The translations under genes were made by a program, and so were the position numbers. From positions 1 through 64,000 of the forward strand of contig CAWEWR010000023.1 of NCBI GenBank assembly GCA_963812675.1: a stretch of 64,000 bases of DNA, read 5' to 3'. The notes beneath the pieces were generated by a model, which was given only the letters and a program-made list of their open reading frames with translations, was not told the origin of the DNA and did no database searches. Positions 35,858 through 45,009 of the stretch are shown in pieces. Origin of the DNA: AP-15 sp963812675 (GTDB lineage Bacteria; Pseudomonadota; Alphaproteobacteria; ATCC43930; CGMCC-115725). The number at the start of each line of letters is the position of its first letter. Positions within the stretch are counted from its first letter, which is position 1.

Positions 35858-36886
35858 TTGAGCGTCGTGAAACTCGGGCTCTGTGGTCACGGCTATTGGG
35901 GCCGGAACCTGCTGCGGACGTTTTCGAGCGATCCGCGGTTCGAGGTCGTGGCGGTGTCCGACATCCGGGAAAGCGCGCGGGACAGGGTTCGCCGGACGAG
36001 TTCGACGATCCGGTTGTATGAAGATGGGGCGGAGGTGATAGACGATCCCGAGGTCGATGCGGTGGCGATCGCCACCCCCGCGGCCACCCACTTTTGTCTG
36101 GCGCGCCGCGCGCTCCTCCGCGGCAAGCATGTCCTGGTCGAAAAACCCATGTGCGCCGGGGTGGCGGAGGCCCGGGAACTGGTGGCGCTCGCCGACCACA
36201 ACGGCGCTAGCTTGATGGTCGACCACACCTATCTCTTCCACGGCGCGGTCGGCAAGCTGCGCCAGCTGCATCAGAACGGCTCGCTCGGCGCAGTTTCCTA
36301 CTATGATTCCCTCAGGGTCAATCTCGGCCTCTTCCAGCCGGACCTCAACGTATTATGGGATCTGGGGCCGCATGATTTCTCGATCATGGACTATCTGTTC
36401 GACGAAGATCCGCTCCACGTCGAGGCGACGGGATATTGCCATGTCAACCCTCATTTGCCCGACATCGCCTACGTCACGGTCCATTTCGCTTCCAACACCA
36501 TCGCCCATTTCAACCTGAGCTGGATGTCGCCGGTCAAGGTTCGCCGCATCGCCATCGGCGGAAGTAAACGAATGGCGGTCTGGGACGATCTGAATCGCGA
36601 GGAAAAGCTCAAGATCTACGACAGCGGCATCTCCTTCCAGCAGGAAGAGCAGCGCAGCCACATCATGCCGAGCTACCGGATCGGCGACATCCACGCGCCG
36701 CGCGTATCGGATTGCGAGCCGTTGGCCGAAGTGGTGGCCCATTTCGGCGAGGTGATCGCCGGCCGGGAACGCTCGATCATGGACGGCCGCAGGGGATTGC
36801 GGATCGTCGACATGCTCGAGCGGGCGCAATCCTCGCTCGACGCCAGTCTGCGGACGACTTCCTCCCTGCGGCAGGCCGCCGAATGA
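35858..36886 (+). CDS. Gfo/Idh/MocA family NAD(P)-dependent sugar oxidoreductase
   Basis: The Rossmann motif GLCGHGYWGRNLL stands at the N-terminus, followed by the signature EKPMC near residue 90 and AVAIATPAATHF before it. The C-terminal domain contains WDLGPHDFSIMDYLF with the catalytic-type His. Members near DegT and hexapeptide genes often oxidise UDP-sugars ahead of transamination. The open frame begins at 35765, but the first 30 residues are Arg-rich noise. I prefer the TTG at 35858 after CGAGGCAG, with the GTG at 35867 as an alternative. The stop overlaps the epimerase ATG. The exact sugar is unknown. Confidence 0.88.
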   Translation: MSVVKLGLCGHGYWGRNLLRTFSSDPRFEVVAVSDIRESARDRVRRTSSTIRLYEDGAEVIDDPEVDAVAIATPAATHFCLARRALLRGKHVLVEKPMCAGVAEARELVALADHNGASLMVDHTYLFHGAVGKLRQLHQNGSLGAVSYYDSLRVNLGLFQPDLNVLWDLGPHDFSIMDYLFDEDPLHVEATGYCHVNPHLPDIAYVTVHFASNTIAHFNLSWMSPVKVRRIAIGGSKRMAVWDDLNREEKLKIYDSGISFQQEEQRSHIMPSYRIGDIHAPRVSDCEPLAEVVAHFGEVIAGRERSIMDGRRGLRIVDMLERAQSSLDASLRTTSSLRQAAE

Positions 36887-37932
36887 TCGGGCGCTGCCTG
36901 GTTACCGGTGGGGCAGGGTTCATCGGCAGCCACCTGGTCGACCATCTCGTGGCCGAGAACTGGGCGGTCACCGTGCTCGACGACTTCTCGACCGGCACGC
37001 GCGCCAATCTCGGCGACGCGCAGAGCCGGGGCGGTTTGCGGATCGTCCAGGGCTCGATCCTCGACCCGCAGGCGATCGAGGCGGCAATGGCGGGAAGCGA
37101 GGTCATCTTCCATTTGGCGGTGCAGTGCGTGCGCCGCTCTCTGGGGGATCCGTTGCACAATCACGAGGTCAACGCCACCGGAACCCTGAACGTCCTCGAA
37201 GTGGCGCGGCGCCGACGAGTAAGGCGGTTCATCTATTGTTCATCATCCGAGGTTTATGGCAATTGCGGGTGCGAGCCGCTCGTCGAAACCACGACCGTAT
37301 GCGAGCCGACCACGGTTTACGGCGCCGCCAAGCTCGCCGGTGAACATTATGCGAAAGCCTACTGGCAGACCTACGGGTTGCCGACGATCGTCGTCCGGCC
37401 GTTCAACACCTACGGTCCGCGCGAGCACACGAGCGGTGAGTTGGCCGAGGTGATCCCTCGCTTTGTGATCCGGGTGCTGAACGGGCTGCCGCCGGTGATC
37501 TTTGGCACGGGCGAAAACGGCCGGGACTTCACCTATGTGACGGAGACCGTCCGCGGGATCGCGCTCGCCGCGAGCTGCGACGCGCTTGTCGGCCGCGCCG
37601 TCAACATTGCATATGGCAAGATGGTTACGGTGCGGCAACTGGCGGAAGCGATCGCCCGACTGTGCGGACGGCCCGGCCTCCAGCCAAGGTTCATCGAGGC
37701 GCGACCCGGCGATGTCCGGGCGCTGCGGGCGGATACCCGCCTGGCGCGCGAAACTCTCGGTTTTTTCGCCGAGCTGAACCTCGAAGAAGGCCTGCGCCGC
37801 TACATCGACTGGTTCTCCGCGACCCATCCCGATCCTGCCGCGCTTCTGGAAGACGATATACTCAACTGGCGCCTCCCGGCAGATCCTGGCGATGAGCTGC
37901 GGATGCCGGAGGCCGCGGAGACGTACGGGTGA
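36883..37932 (+). CDS. NAD-dependent sugar epimerase/dehydratase (extended SDR)
   Basis: This 349-residue extended short-chain dehydrogenase acts on nucleotide sugars. The cofactor motif is GGAGFIGSHL (residues 8-17). The active-site elements are CSSSEVYG (Ser/Thr) and TVYGAAKLAGE (Tyr-x3-Lys), with RPFNTYGPREHT for sugar binding. It resembles UDP-glucose 4-epimerase or dTDP-glucose-dehydratase-like enzymes, but the substrate cannot be fixed. The ATG at 36883 overlaps the oxidoreductase stop. Its own stop overlaps the GTG of the next gene, so the three are coupled. Confidence 0.9.
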   Translation: MIGRCLVTGGAGFIGSHLVDHLVAENWAVTVLDDFSTGTRANLGDAQSRGGLRIVQGSILDPQAIEAAMAGSEVIFHLAVQCVRRSLGDPLHNHEVNATGTLNVLEVARRRRVRRFIYCSSSEVYGNCGCEPLVETTTVCEPTTVYGAAKLAGEHYAKAYWQTYGLPTIVVRPFNTYGPREHTSGELAEVIPRFVIRVLNGLPPVIFGTGENGRDFTYVTETVRGIALAASCDALVGRAVNIAYGKMVTVRQLAEAIARLCGRPGLQPRFIEARPGDVRALRADTRLARETLGFFAELNLEEGLRRYIDWFSATHPDPAALLEDDILNWRLPADPGDELRMPEAAETYG

Positions 37933-39074
37933 ACGAACCGATCGCGTTCAGTCGCCCCTGCTTTGGCGACGCCGAAGCGGAAGCCGCCGCGGCGGTGGTG
38001 CGCAGCGGCTGGGTGGTGGGCGGGCCGCGCCTGGCCGAATTCGAGCGGCGTTTTGCGAGGCTGTGCGGCGCTGATCACGCCATCGGGGTCTCGAGCTGGA
38101 CGACCGGCGCTTTTCTGGTGCTGCACGCATGGGGTATCGGCCCCGGCGACGAGGTGATAGTCCCGTCGCTGACTTTTATCGCCTCGGTCAACGTCATCCG
38201 CCATGTCAGGGCGACGCCGGTCTTCGCCGAGATCGACCCCGCCACCTACAACATCGATCCCACCGACGCCGCTCGCCGGATCACCGGCCGAACGCGGGTG
38301 ATCATGCCGGTGGATCAGCTCGGGCTGCCGTGCGACATCGACGCGATCGCCGCTTTGGCCCGCCGGCACGGGCTGCGCGTGCTGGATGATGCCGCCTGCG
38401 CCTTCGGCAGCTTCAACAAGGGCCGACCGGTGGGAGCGCTGGCCGATGTGACCGTTTTCAGCCTGCATGCTCGCAAAGTCGTCACCACCGCCGAGGGCGG
38501 CATGATCGCCACCGACGATGCGGAACTGGCCGAGCACCTGCGGCGATTGCGCCACCAAGGCATGTCGCTGTCCGACTATGCCCGTCACGCCGGGCCGCCG
38601 ACGCGGTTCGAGAGCTACCCCGAGATAGGCTACAACCATCGCATCACCGATATTCAGGCGGCCATCGGCCTCGCCCAGCTGGATCGGCTGGACTACCTCC
38701 TGGAACGGCGGCACGCCGTCGCCACGCGTTACGGCGCCTATCTTTCCGGGCACCCCGCGCTTATTGCCCCGCATGTCCCGCCCTGGCTGACTCACAATTG
38801 GCAGAGCTATCAGGTACGGCTGCGCGAGCACGCCGGCTTGTCGCGCAATGCGGTCATGGACCGACTCTTCGAGATGGGGATCCCGACACGCCGCGGCGTC
38901 ATGGCCTCTCATCTGGAGCCGCCCTATCGGCGGGATGCGCCCTTCCTGCCGCTGACCCAGAGCACGGCGGCCGCGACATTGCAGCTGCCCATGCACCCGG
39001 AACTCATGCCGGAGCACCAGGATCGGGTGCTGAACGCGCTCGACCTCGTCACAACGGCGACGATCAGGGCCTGA
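37929..39074 (+). CDS. DegT/DnrJ/EryC1 PLP-dependent sugar aminotransferase (first copy)
   Basis: This 381-residue aminotransferase converts keto-sugars to amino-sugars bound to UDP or TDP. The PLP Lys is at about residue 183 in FSLHARKVVTTAEGG, with DDAACAFG upstream holding the Asp that contacts the pyridine nitrogen. GDEVIVPSLTFIASVNVI and the later IGYNHRITDIQAAIG are family motifs. A GTG start at 37929 overlaps the previous stop (GTGA). A second aminotransferase of the same family is encoded at 45010, so two amino-sugars, or two steps, may be made. Confidence 0.92.
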   Translation: MNEPIAFSRPCFGDAEAEAAAAVVRSGWVVGGPRLAEFERRFARLCGADHAIGVSSWTTGAFLVLHAWGIGPGDEVIVPSLTFIASVNVIRHVRATPVFAEIDPATYNIDPTDAARRITGRTRVIMPVDQLGLPCDIDAIAALARRHGLRVLDDAACAFGSFNKGRPVGALADVTVFSLHARKVVTTAEGGMIATDDAELAEHLRRLRHQGMSLSDYARHAGPPTRFESYPEIGYNHRITDIQAAIGLAQLDRLDYLLERRHAVATRYGAYLSGHPALIAPHVPPWLTHNWQSYQVRLREHAGLSRNAVMDRLFEMGIPTRRGVMASHLEPPYRRDAPFLPLTQSTAAATLQLPMHPELMPEHQDRVLNALDLVTTATIRA

Positions 39075-39078
39075 TCGA

Positions 39079-40089
39079 ATGCTCCGCGGCCTCCATCCGA
39101 TCTCCTGCGCGCAGACGGCGGACCACGCCCGGCAGCTAACCGGCGTGTCGCGCGGCAAATTGATCTTCGCGGCGCGCTGGGCGGTGACCGTGCTGGCGTT
39201 CTGGGTGGTCCTCCACTCGATCGATCTGGGCGCTGTCGTTAATCTGATCGGCCGCGCCGCGCCGCTCGCTCTCGGTGTCGCGGGCTTGGTCGTCATTGTG
39301 CAGTTCGCTGTCCTGGTGTGGCGCTGGCAACTTGTCATCCATATCCTGGGCGGCAAGGCCGTCGGGTTCGGCGCTCTTGCGCTTCTCCTGGGCCATAGTT
39401 TCCTCATCGGCCAGGTGCTGCCGTCCTCGGTGGGGGGAGATGTGGCGCGGACGGTGCTGCTTTCCCGATCGACCGGGGCGGCCGCGGCGGCACGCTCGGT
39501 CATTTGCGACCGTCTGCTCGGCGTTGCCGCCCTCGCTCTGCTGGCCGTCCCGGCGTTCCCGGTCATTGCCGAAATGATGGGCAGCGCCACGCCCTTTCTG
39601 ACGCTGACTGTTTGCGCATTGGGGAGCATGACGGCGGTGGCGCTGTTCTTGGCATATTCGCTGCCTTACCGCCTTCCTTGGCGCGGGCGCCATATCTCGA
39701 CCGTGGCGAGCTACCTTCGGATCACCTTGCGTTCGGGGAAGATCGGCCTCTTGGCGATGGCGCTCGGTATCGGCTCGAGCCTTCTCGCCGTGCTGCTGAT
39801 CTATTTAATCGGGTCGGCGATCGGCGCCGATCTGAAAGTGCTGGACTGCCTCGTCCTGGTGCCGCCGGCGCTGCTGGTTTCGGCACTGCCGATTTCGCTG
39901 GGCGGGTGGGGTGTGCGCGAGGGAGCGTTGGTTGGCGCCTTTAGCCTGGTCCACGCGGATCCGGCGGCAGTGGCGGCGACTTCCGTGATGTTCGGACTGA
40001 CGACGCCGCTGGTGGGCGCCATCGCAGCAGCGACTGCGCTGCTCCCCGGGTGCGGCGATATCGCGAAAAGGTCTGGCGATGGCGGGTGA
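39079..40089 (+). CDS. UPF0104-family polytopic membrane protein (second copy)
   Basis: This 336-residue protein has about eight helices. Family motifs are HSFLIGQVLPSSVGGDVARTV near residue 110 and CDRLLGVAALALLAVPAF, and the conserved LPISLGGWGVREGALVGAF near 275. UPF0104 proteins lie in glycan and lipid-modification clusters; a flippase-like or lipid-anchoring role has been proposed but is not shown here. It starts four bases after the aminotransferase stop and overlaps the deacetylase gene by 11 bp, so it belongs to the operon. It differs clearly from the copy at 11638. Confidence 0.88.
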   Translation: MLRGLHPISCAQTADHARQLTGVSRGKLIFAARWAVTVLAFWVVLHSIDLGAVVNLIGRAAPLALGVAGLVVIVQFAVLVWRWQLVIHILGGKAVGFGALALLLGHSFLIGQVLPSSVGGDVARTVLLSRSTGAAAAARSVICDRLLGVAALALLAVPAFPVIAEMMGSATPFLTLTVCALGSMTAVALFLAYSLPYRLPWRGRHISTVASYLRITLRSGKIGLLAMALGIGSSLLAVLLIYLIGSAIGADLKVLDCLVLVPPALLVSALPISLGGWGVREGALVGAFSLVHADPAAVAATSVMFGLTTPLVGAIAAATALLPGCGDIAKRSGDGG

Positions 40090-40849
40090 CCCGGGAACGA
40101 TCTGCTTTACGGTCGACGTCGAGTGGGCACATCCCGCGGTGCTGCAAGATGTTCGCGATCTATTCGACCTGCATGGGGTGCGAGCGACTTTCTTCTGTAC
40201 CCATGCCGGCATCGACGTCGGACCGCATGAGCGCGGCCTTCACCCCAACTACCGGCGTAACGGAACCACATTGAGGGAGCTCGGCGCCAGGATAGGTCCG
40301 GCGGCAATGGCGGAGATCGACGAGGGGGACCTCTATCGCCACGTATTGCGCACCACTCTGAACTTCGTGCCGGAGGCAAAGGGCGCGCGCAGCCACAGCT
40401 TATTTTACGATTCGCTGATGATCCCGCTATACGAGGAATTCGGCCTCGAATACGACAGCACTTATCTGCTGCCACTGACTCCCGGCTTGCAGCCGATATG
40501 GAAGGAATACGACGTCCTGGAGCTGCCGATTTATTTCGCCGATCATTTCGAGCTGAAAACCGGGGCCACCGGGTTCGACATCGGCCCATTGCACCTCGAT
40601 CGGCCCGGGCTCAAAGTCATAAACCTGCATCCCAACATGTTGTATTTGAATGCCGTGTCCGATCGGCAGTGCATGGCGTCTAAAGCCTTCTATCATGACC
40701 AGGAAAGACTGCTCCGAGACCGGTTCTCCGGCCGCGGCATTCGTTCGATGGTGCTCGATTTGCTCGAGTATGTTGCATCGAAAAACCTGCCGATCGCTAC
40801 GTTGGGCGAAGTGAATGAACAATGGAGATCCCGACCTCGCTGGGCCTGA
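40079..40849 (+). CDS. Polysaccharide deacetylase-like protein (WbmS type, CE4-related)
   Basis: This 256-residue protein of the WbmS-like branch of NodB/CE4 deacetylases has ICFTVDVEWAHP with the Asp/His start of the domain and VRATFFCTHAGID as the second motif. GLHPNYRRNGT carries the metal-type His, ARSHSLFYDS another, and LKVINLHPNMLYLN the last. Such proteins sit in O-antigen-type clusters. Removal of N-acetyl groups from a surface amino-sugar is the expected reaction. It overlaps its neighbours on both sides. Catalytic competence cannot be judged by eye. Confidence 0.8.
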   Translation: MAGDPGTICFTVDVEWAHPAVLQDVRDLFDLHGVRATFFCTHAGIDVGPHERGLHPNYRRNGTTLRELGARIGPAAMAEIDEGDLYRHVLRTTLNFVPEAKGARSHSLFYDSLMIPLYEEFGLEYDSTYLLPLTPGLQPIWKEYDVLELPIYFADHFELKTGATGFDIGPLHLDRPGLKVINLHPNMLYLNAVSDRQCMASKAFYHDQERLLRDRFSGRGIRSMVLDLLEYVASKNLPIATLGEVNEQWRSRPRWA

Positions 40850-41858
40850 GAAGGCCGATGTGAACGCGTGGGACATTCGCCCCTATCGTCGCGAAGATGC
40901 CGTTGCGTGGAAGGCGCTCCTCGCTACCTCGAACAACGGGACGCTTTTCCACGATCTCGACTTCCTGGCTTATCACCCGCAAGGCAAATATGATTTTCGC
41001 CATCTCGTAGCATTGCGCAGAAGCCGCATCGACGCGGTCATACCCGGAGCGCTGTCGGCGGACGGCATCTTCGTCTCTCCTGCCGGGGCGTCGATCGGCG
41101 GGCCGGTGATGAGAAAGTCGATCCCCGTGGAGGCCTGTTTACATCTGGTCGAGGCTTTGCAGCTCTATTGCGAATCCAAGGGGTGGCGCGGGATCGAGGT
41201 CACTCTACCGCCGCCGGTTTATGACGACGAACCGGATCAGGGGATAGAGTTCGCCCTCCATGTGAAGGGTTTTCAATTGGTTCATCGGTCTATGCCATTG
41301 CTCATTCCCCTCCATTGCCAAAAGGATGAGCAGTACCAACGCCTGTTCCGCCAGAGTCAGCGTTCGTACGTCCGGGCGTGCCGGCGCAAAGGCGTCGTGG
41401 TAAGCGAGGCTGGTATCGAAGGATTGGGGGCGTTTCTTGAACTCCTCACCGAGACCCATGCGAGACTAGGATCTCTGCCCACTCATACGCCCGAAGAAAT
41501 CGCGACCCTGCTCTACCGTTGGCCCGCTCACATACGCATTTGGTCCGCTCACCTAGGAGAATTAACAATTGCGAGCGTGCTGCTTTTTATCCTCAACCGA
41601 AGTATCTGCAATATATTCTACATCTGCGATCGGGCCTCCCATCGTTCCTTTCACGGTCTCACCGTCCTGCTGGCTGAGATCGCCGATAGTTTGGCGAGAC
41701 GCGGCTTTCACTACCTTGACCTGGGTCCCAGCGCATCGAGCGGGCATTTCAATCGGGGTGTTGTGAGCTTCAAAGAGAGTTTGGGCGCGAGGGCTTTCTG
41801 CCGCGACCGCTGGCACTGGAAGAACTCAGCGGTATGTGACGGGAACACAAAAATATGA
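40815..41858 (+). CDS. FemAB-like GNAT acyltransferase
   Basis: This 347-residue protein resembles the FemAB-like branch of the GNAT fold. It has WKALLATSNNGTLFHDLDFL at the start, the segment IEVTLPPPVYDDEPDQGIEF, and the C-terminal GNAT half GELTIASVLLFILNRSICNI with YLDLGPSASSGHFNRGVVSF and KESLGARAFCRDRW at the end. Members attach amino acids or acyl groups to sugars or peptides. Here, decoration of an amino group freed by the neighbouring deacetylase is a reasonable but unproven idea. A GTG at 40860 would avoid the 35-bp overlap. The stop overlaps the GT2 start (ATGA). Confidence 0.8.
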   Translation: MNNGDPDLAGPEKADVNAWDIRPYRREDAVAWKALLATSNNGTLFHDLDFLAYHPQGKYDFRHLVALRRSRIDAVIPGALSADGIFVSPAGASIGGPVMRKSIPVEACLHLVEALQLYCESKGWRGIEVTLPPPVYDDEPDQGIEFALHVKGFQLVHRSMPLLIPLHCQKDEQYQRLFRQSQRSYVRACRRKGVVVSEAGIEGLGAFLELLTETHARLGSLPTHTPEEIATLLYRWPAHIRIWSAHLGELTIASVLLFILNRSICNIFYICDRASHRSFHGLTVLLAEIADSLARRGFHYLDLGPSASSGHFNRGVVSFKESLGARAFCRDRWHWKNSAVCDGNTKI

Positions 41859-42844
41859 CCTATCCGATAGTTCAGATTCTGACACCCTTATATAACGAAG
41901 AAAAATGTTTCGAAATCTATGTCGAAGCAGTCGAAAGCGTCCTCATAGCTCGGACCGATGTCGAGTACCGTTGTCTGCTGGTGGATGACGGCAGCACAGA
42001 CACAACCTGGGAACTGATCCAGCAGCAATGTGATGCATCCCCGCGGTTTCGTGGTCTGCGTCTCTCGCGGAATTTCGGAGCTCACACCGCAGAAACAGCC
42101 GGCCTCGACCTTTGCGAAGCCGATGCGGTCGTCATCCTTTCAGCTGATCTTCAGGATCCTCCGGAGGTCATCCCCTCTTTCGTCGAGGCTTGGCGCCAAG
42201 GTGCCGATGTCGTTTTCGGTCGCCGTCGTATGCGCGAAGACTCGCGCTGGCGAATTCTTGCCAGCAAGGTCTTCGAGGCCCTCCTCCGGCGTTTCGCCAT
42301 GCCTAAAGGATCAAAATTCGCGACGGGCGGCTTTCTGCTGATGGATCGCAAGGTCGTAGAGTGTGTGCGCCGGATGCGCGAGGCCAACCGCCTGATCTTC
42401 GGACTGGTGGCTTGGACGGGCTTCCGGCAAGCGGTGGTGGAGTACGATCGTCAGCGCCGCGTTGCCGGACGGTCGGGGTGGTCCGTCGGCCGCATGGTCA
42501 AATCCATGTATGACGGACTGATCGGGTTTTCTGGGACGATTCCCCGAGCCGTCACATTACTCGGCGCGTTCTTTTCACTGATTGGGTTTATCGCGGCATT
42601 GTACTTTCTGCTGAATGCAGTATTTTTCGATCCCCTGCCCGGTTGGAGCACGATAATGGTTATGCTTTCGCTATTTTTTGGAATAGTTTTCATGATACTT
42701 GGAACAATTTGTGAATATCTGTTACGCATCTATGTGGAGTCGACCCGGAGACCGCTTTATTTCATTGCAGCGGACACGGCCGATGGTGAGGTGCGCCACC
42801 GCAGCAGGCAGCACAATGAAGACCGCCGAACACTCCATGCCTGA
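41855..42844 (+). CDS. Glycosyltransferase family 2 with C-terminal membrane helices (ArnC/GtrB type)
   Basis: This 329-residue protein has a GT-A domain (VQILTPLYNEEKCFEIYV, LLVDDGSTDTTWELI, ILSADLQDPPEVI with Asp-x-Asp-like acids) and two C-terminal helices (LLGAFFSLIGFIAALYFLL and MVMLSLFFGIVFMILGTI). This is the layout of polyprenyl-phosphate sugar transferases such as ArnC, GtrB and Dpm1. It likely loads a sugar onto undecaprenyl phosphate for the GT87 enzymes nearby. That fits the cluster, as GT-C enzymes need such donors. It overlaps the sulfotransferase gene by about 29 bp. Confidence 0.9.
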   Translation: MTYPIVQILTPLYNEEKCFEIYVEAVESVLIARTDVEYRCLLVDDGSTDTTWELIQQQCDASPRFRGLRLSRNFGAHTAETAGLDLCEADAVVILSADLQDPPEVIPSFVEAWRQGADVVFGRRRMREDSRWRILASKVFEALLRRFAMPKGSKFATGGFLLMDRKVVECVRRMREANRLIFGLVAWTGFRQAVVEYDRQRRVAGRSGWSVGRMVKSMYDGLIGFSGTIPRAVTLLGAFFSLIGFIAALYFLLNAVFFDPLPGWSTIMVMLSLFFGIVFMILGTICEYLLRIYVESTRRPLYFIAADTADGEVRHRSRQHNEDRRTLHA

Positions 42845-43613
42845 ACTCCTTCATCGTCTGCCGGATTTCATCATTGCCGGAGCGCCGCGCTCGGGCACGA
42901 CTTGGCTCCATGTCGTTGCCCAACGCCATCCGCAACTCGCCACGGCCCAGCCGATGGCGCCGGAGCCGAAATTCTTCCTGGTCGACGAGCTGTGGCAGCG
43001 CGGCGTCGACTACTATTCGACAACATGGTTCAACTCCCTCCCTGCCGACCGGGTGCTCGGGGAGAAGAGCACCAACTATTTGGAGTCACTCGAAGTAGCT
43101 GAGCGCATGTGTCGCGTACTGCCCAGCGTCAAGCTGATCTTCATGCTTCGCAACCCTGTCGACCGCGCCTATTCCAACTATCTGTGGTCGCGGCGGAACG
43201 GGCTGGAGGCCGAGACTTTTGAACGCGCGCTCGCTCTCGAGGAGCGGCGCGAGCGGGAGCTGGCGCCGGCCCTGCGTTACGCGCGACCGCATGCCTATTT
43301 CTCGCGGGGGCTCTACGCCCAGCACCTTGCCCGCTTTTTTGATCGCTTCCCGCGGAAGCAGATCCTGGTGCTGCGGTACGAGGATTTGGCGAGCCGCGTC
43401 GAAAGGGTCGCCGCGGCTTTTCATCGCTTTCTCGGAGTTGTAGATATGCCTGCGACGGCGCTCGGTCTCGGGCGGATCAACGAAGCGGCCGCCGCGCGAA
43501 GCGAACCTCTCGGTCTAGCCCTGCGGCGCCGGCTGGCGCAATGCTACCGCGCCGCGAATGCCAAGCTCACAGCATTGCTGGGTCCCGATTTCGAATTGTG
43601 GCGCGACGAGTGA
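42816..43613 (+). CDS. Sulfotransferase domain protein (PAPS-dependent)
   Basis: This protein of about 265 residues has both PAPS-binding motifs: the 5'-phosphosulfate loop GAPRSGTTWLHVVAQRHP near residues 20-37, and the 3'-phosphate motif LIFMLRNPVDRAYSNYLW near 110. It is of the bacterial glycan-sulfotransferase type. The frame extends upstream to 42699 but that part overlaps the GT2 gene in noise; I prefer the ATG at 42816 (or 42837, MPELLHR). As last gene of the rightward operon it would sulfate the glycan. A PAPS synthase is not in this window. Confidence 0.88.
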   Translation: MKTAEHSMPELLHRLPDFIIAGAPRSGTTWLHVVAQRHPQLATAQPMAPEPKFFLVDELWQRGVDYYSTTWFNSLPADRVLGEKSTNYLESLEVAERMCRVLPSVKLIFMLRNPVDRAYSNYLWSRRNGLEAETFERALALEERRERELAPALRYARPHAYFSRGLYAQHLARFFDRFPRKQILVLRYEDLASRVERVAAAFHRFLGVVDMPATALGLGRINEAAAARSEPLGLALRRRLAQCYRAANAKLTALLGPDFELWRDE

Positions 43614-43627
43614 ACGCGGCCCGGTCG

Positions 43628-44269
43628 CTACACCGCGCATTCCATCACGAACTGAGTGTAAGGCAGCCAAGGGTGCAAGTCACAAACCTGCGAATGCACC
43701 TTTTTAAAACAGGTGCCCGCAAGTGTCAGATAATGCTCGGGGGTGCGCACATTACGCCCACGGTCAAGGCTGATCAAGAATTTGGCGACTGGCGATTGGC
43801 CGGGAGCAAAGACCGGATCAGCAATCACCATCCGACCATTCTTGGCCAGAAGCCGAGCAGATGCAGCAATGAGGCTCTTGGCAGATGCACCGTCAATATG
43901 ATGGAGAATTCCGCTTGCAAGAACGATATCGAAACGCTCACTCGGGTTCACTGAGAGCGCTCCAACATTGCCGACGATGAATTCGCCCCTGTTTCGGTAG
44001 CGTTGGCGGGCCGCCGAGATGTATCTCGAATTGTTGTCGATGCCGACGTATCGCGCGACCGGCAGATACTGCAAGATGCGAGCTGTCCCGCACCCGACGT
44101 CGAGAATGCGATCTTCAGGGCGCGGGCGCACAAACTGCTCAGCCAGTAGTTTCATCACCAATTCCGAGCCGACCACGCTCGTGAAGGAATTGTAGACTTG
44201 GGGCAGGTATAACAAACTCCACAATCCGTGCGTGCGCTGGCCTGAACCGCCGTTCGGAAGGTTGTTCAT
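43628..44269 (-). CDS. Class I SAM-dependent methyltransferase
   Basis: This 213-residue enzyme has the Rossmann motif I RILDVGCGTARILQYLP, a motif II acidic position in YVGIDNNSRYISAARQRY, and FDIVLASGILHHIDG as motif IV. FFA-type UbiE/Methyltransf_11 proteins share this pattern. The ATG at 44269 is chosen because the frame upstream overlaps the acetyltransferase gene. It is the last gene of the leftward trio and is convergent with the sulfotransferase, with 14 bp between the stops. Glycan O-methylation is a plausible role given the neighbours, but not shown. Confidence 0.88.
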   Translation of the reverse strand: MNNLPNGGSGQRTHGLWSLLYLPQVYNSFTSVVGSELVMKLLAEQFVRPRPEDRILDVGCGTARILQYLPVARYVGIDNNSRYISAARQRYRNRGEFIVGNVGALSVNPSERFDIVLASGILHHIDGASAKSLIAASARLLAKNGRMVIADPVFAPGQSPVAKFLISLDRGRNVRTPEHYLTLAGTCFKKVHSQVCDLHPWLPYTQFVMECAV

Positions 44270-44339
44270 CCGCGCGTTGGGTGCTCTGTTTGCCAGTGCC
44301 AGGTTGGCAGGAAACACGAGATACGGTCCGGGACTTTGC

Positions 44340-44990
44340 TCACCGAGATCGTTGCTCGCAGAGGCGATCAGAGGGTCCCTGCGGGACTTCCACACCTTCG
44401 CCCCAATACTCGTCACACGTCCCGCCACGCGGACAACGCCAGCCCCTCGCATGCTCCTCTACCAGTCTTGCGCCGCACCGGCAGACCCAACCAATCAGCT
44501 TTGCCGGCACGCCGGCCATCAGCGCATATGCCGGCACCTCGCGGGTGAGGACGGAGCCGGCCGCGGCCATCGCATAGGCGCCGATATGGGCGCCGGGCAG
44601 GATCACGCACCGCGCGCCAAGGCTCGCGCCGTTTGCGACGCGGGTCGGCACGAGCCACTCCGCCTTGTCTCGGTATCCGGTGGCGACGTGACGCCGCGGC
44701 AGTCGGCGACTGCGGGGGAAAACATCGTTTGTAAAACTGACGCCGGGACCGACAAACACGTCATCTCCGATCTCGACCCCATCCCACACCATTGCCTGGT
44801 TCTTCAGGGTGACCCGATCGCCGATGCGGGCTCCGGTTTCGATAAAGGCATGATCACCTATATTGCAGTCGCGCCCGATCACGGCCCCCTTCATGACGTG
44901 GGCGAAAGCCCAAATTTGGGTGCCGGCACCAACCTCGTCGCTTTCGCAAAGCGCCAGGCGATGGACGAAGATGCCGGCCGCGGAGGACAT
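44340..44990 (-). CDS. Hexapeptide-repeat sugar N-acetyltransferase (WbpD/WlbB-like) with zinc-ribbon-like tail
   Basis: This 216-residue left-handed beta-helix protein has many hexapeptide repeats (GAVIGRDCNIGDHAFIETGA, later TLKNQAMVWDGVEIGDDVFV) and the loop FTNDVFPRSRRLP. This matches enzymes that acetylate the 3-amino group of UDP- or dTDP-amino-sugars. After the end of the helix (YALMAGVPAKLIGWVCRCG) the C-terminus has CRC and CPRGGTC, suggesting a zinc-ribbon-like tail. The ATG at 44990 follows a reverse-strand ribosome site. It lies 20 bp after the aminotransferase stop, making a transamination-acetylation pair. Confidence 0.9.
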   Translation of the reverse strand: MSSAAGIFVHRLALCESDEVGAGTQIWAFAHVMKGAVIGRDCNIGDHAFIETGARIGDRVTLKNQAMVWDGVEIGDDVFVGPGVSFTNDVFPRSRRLPRRHVATGYRDKAEWLVPTRVANGASLGARCVILPGAHIGAYAMAAAGSVLTREVPAYALMAGVPAKLIGWVCRCGARLVEEHARGWRCPRGGTCDEYWGEGVEVPQGPSDRLCEQRSR

Positions 44991-45009
44991 GGCTAACCGG
45001 CCTGGTCGT

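Noticed and set aside
37800..39629. A 609-codon antisense frame across the epimerase, aminotransferase and UPF0104 genes
   Set aside because: The rightward genes have clear catalytic motifs; the antisense product has none and is typical of GC-rich shadow frames.
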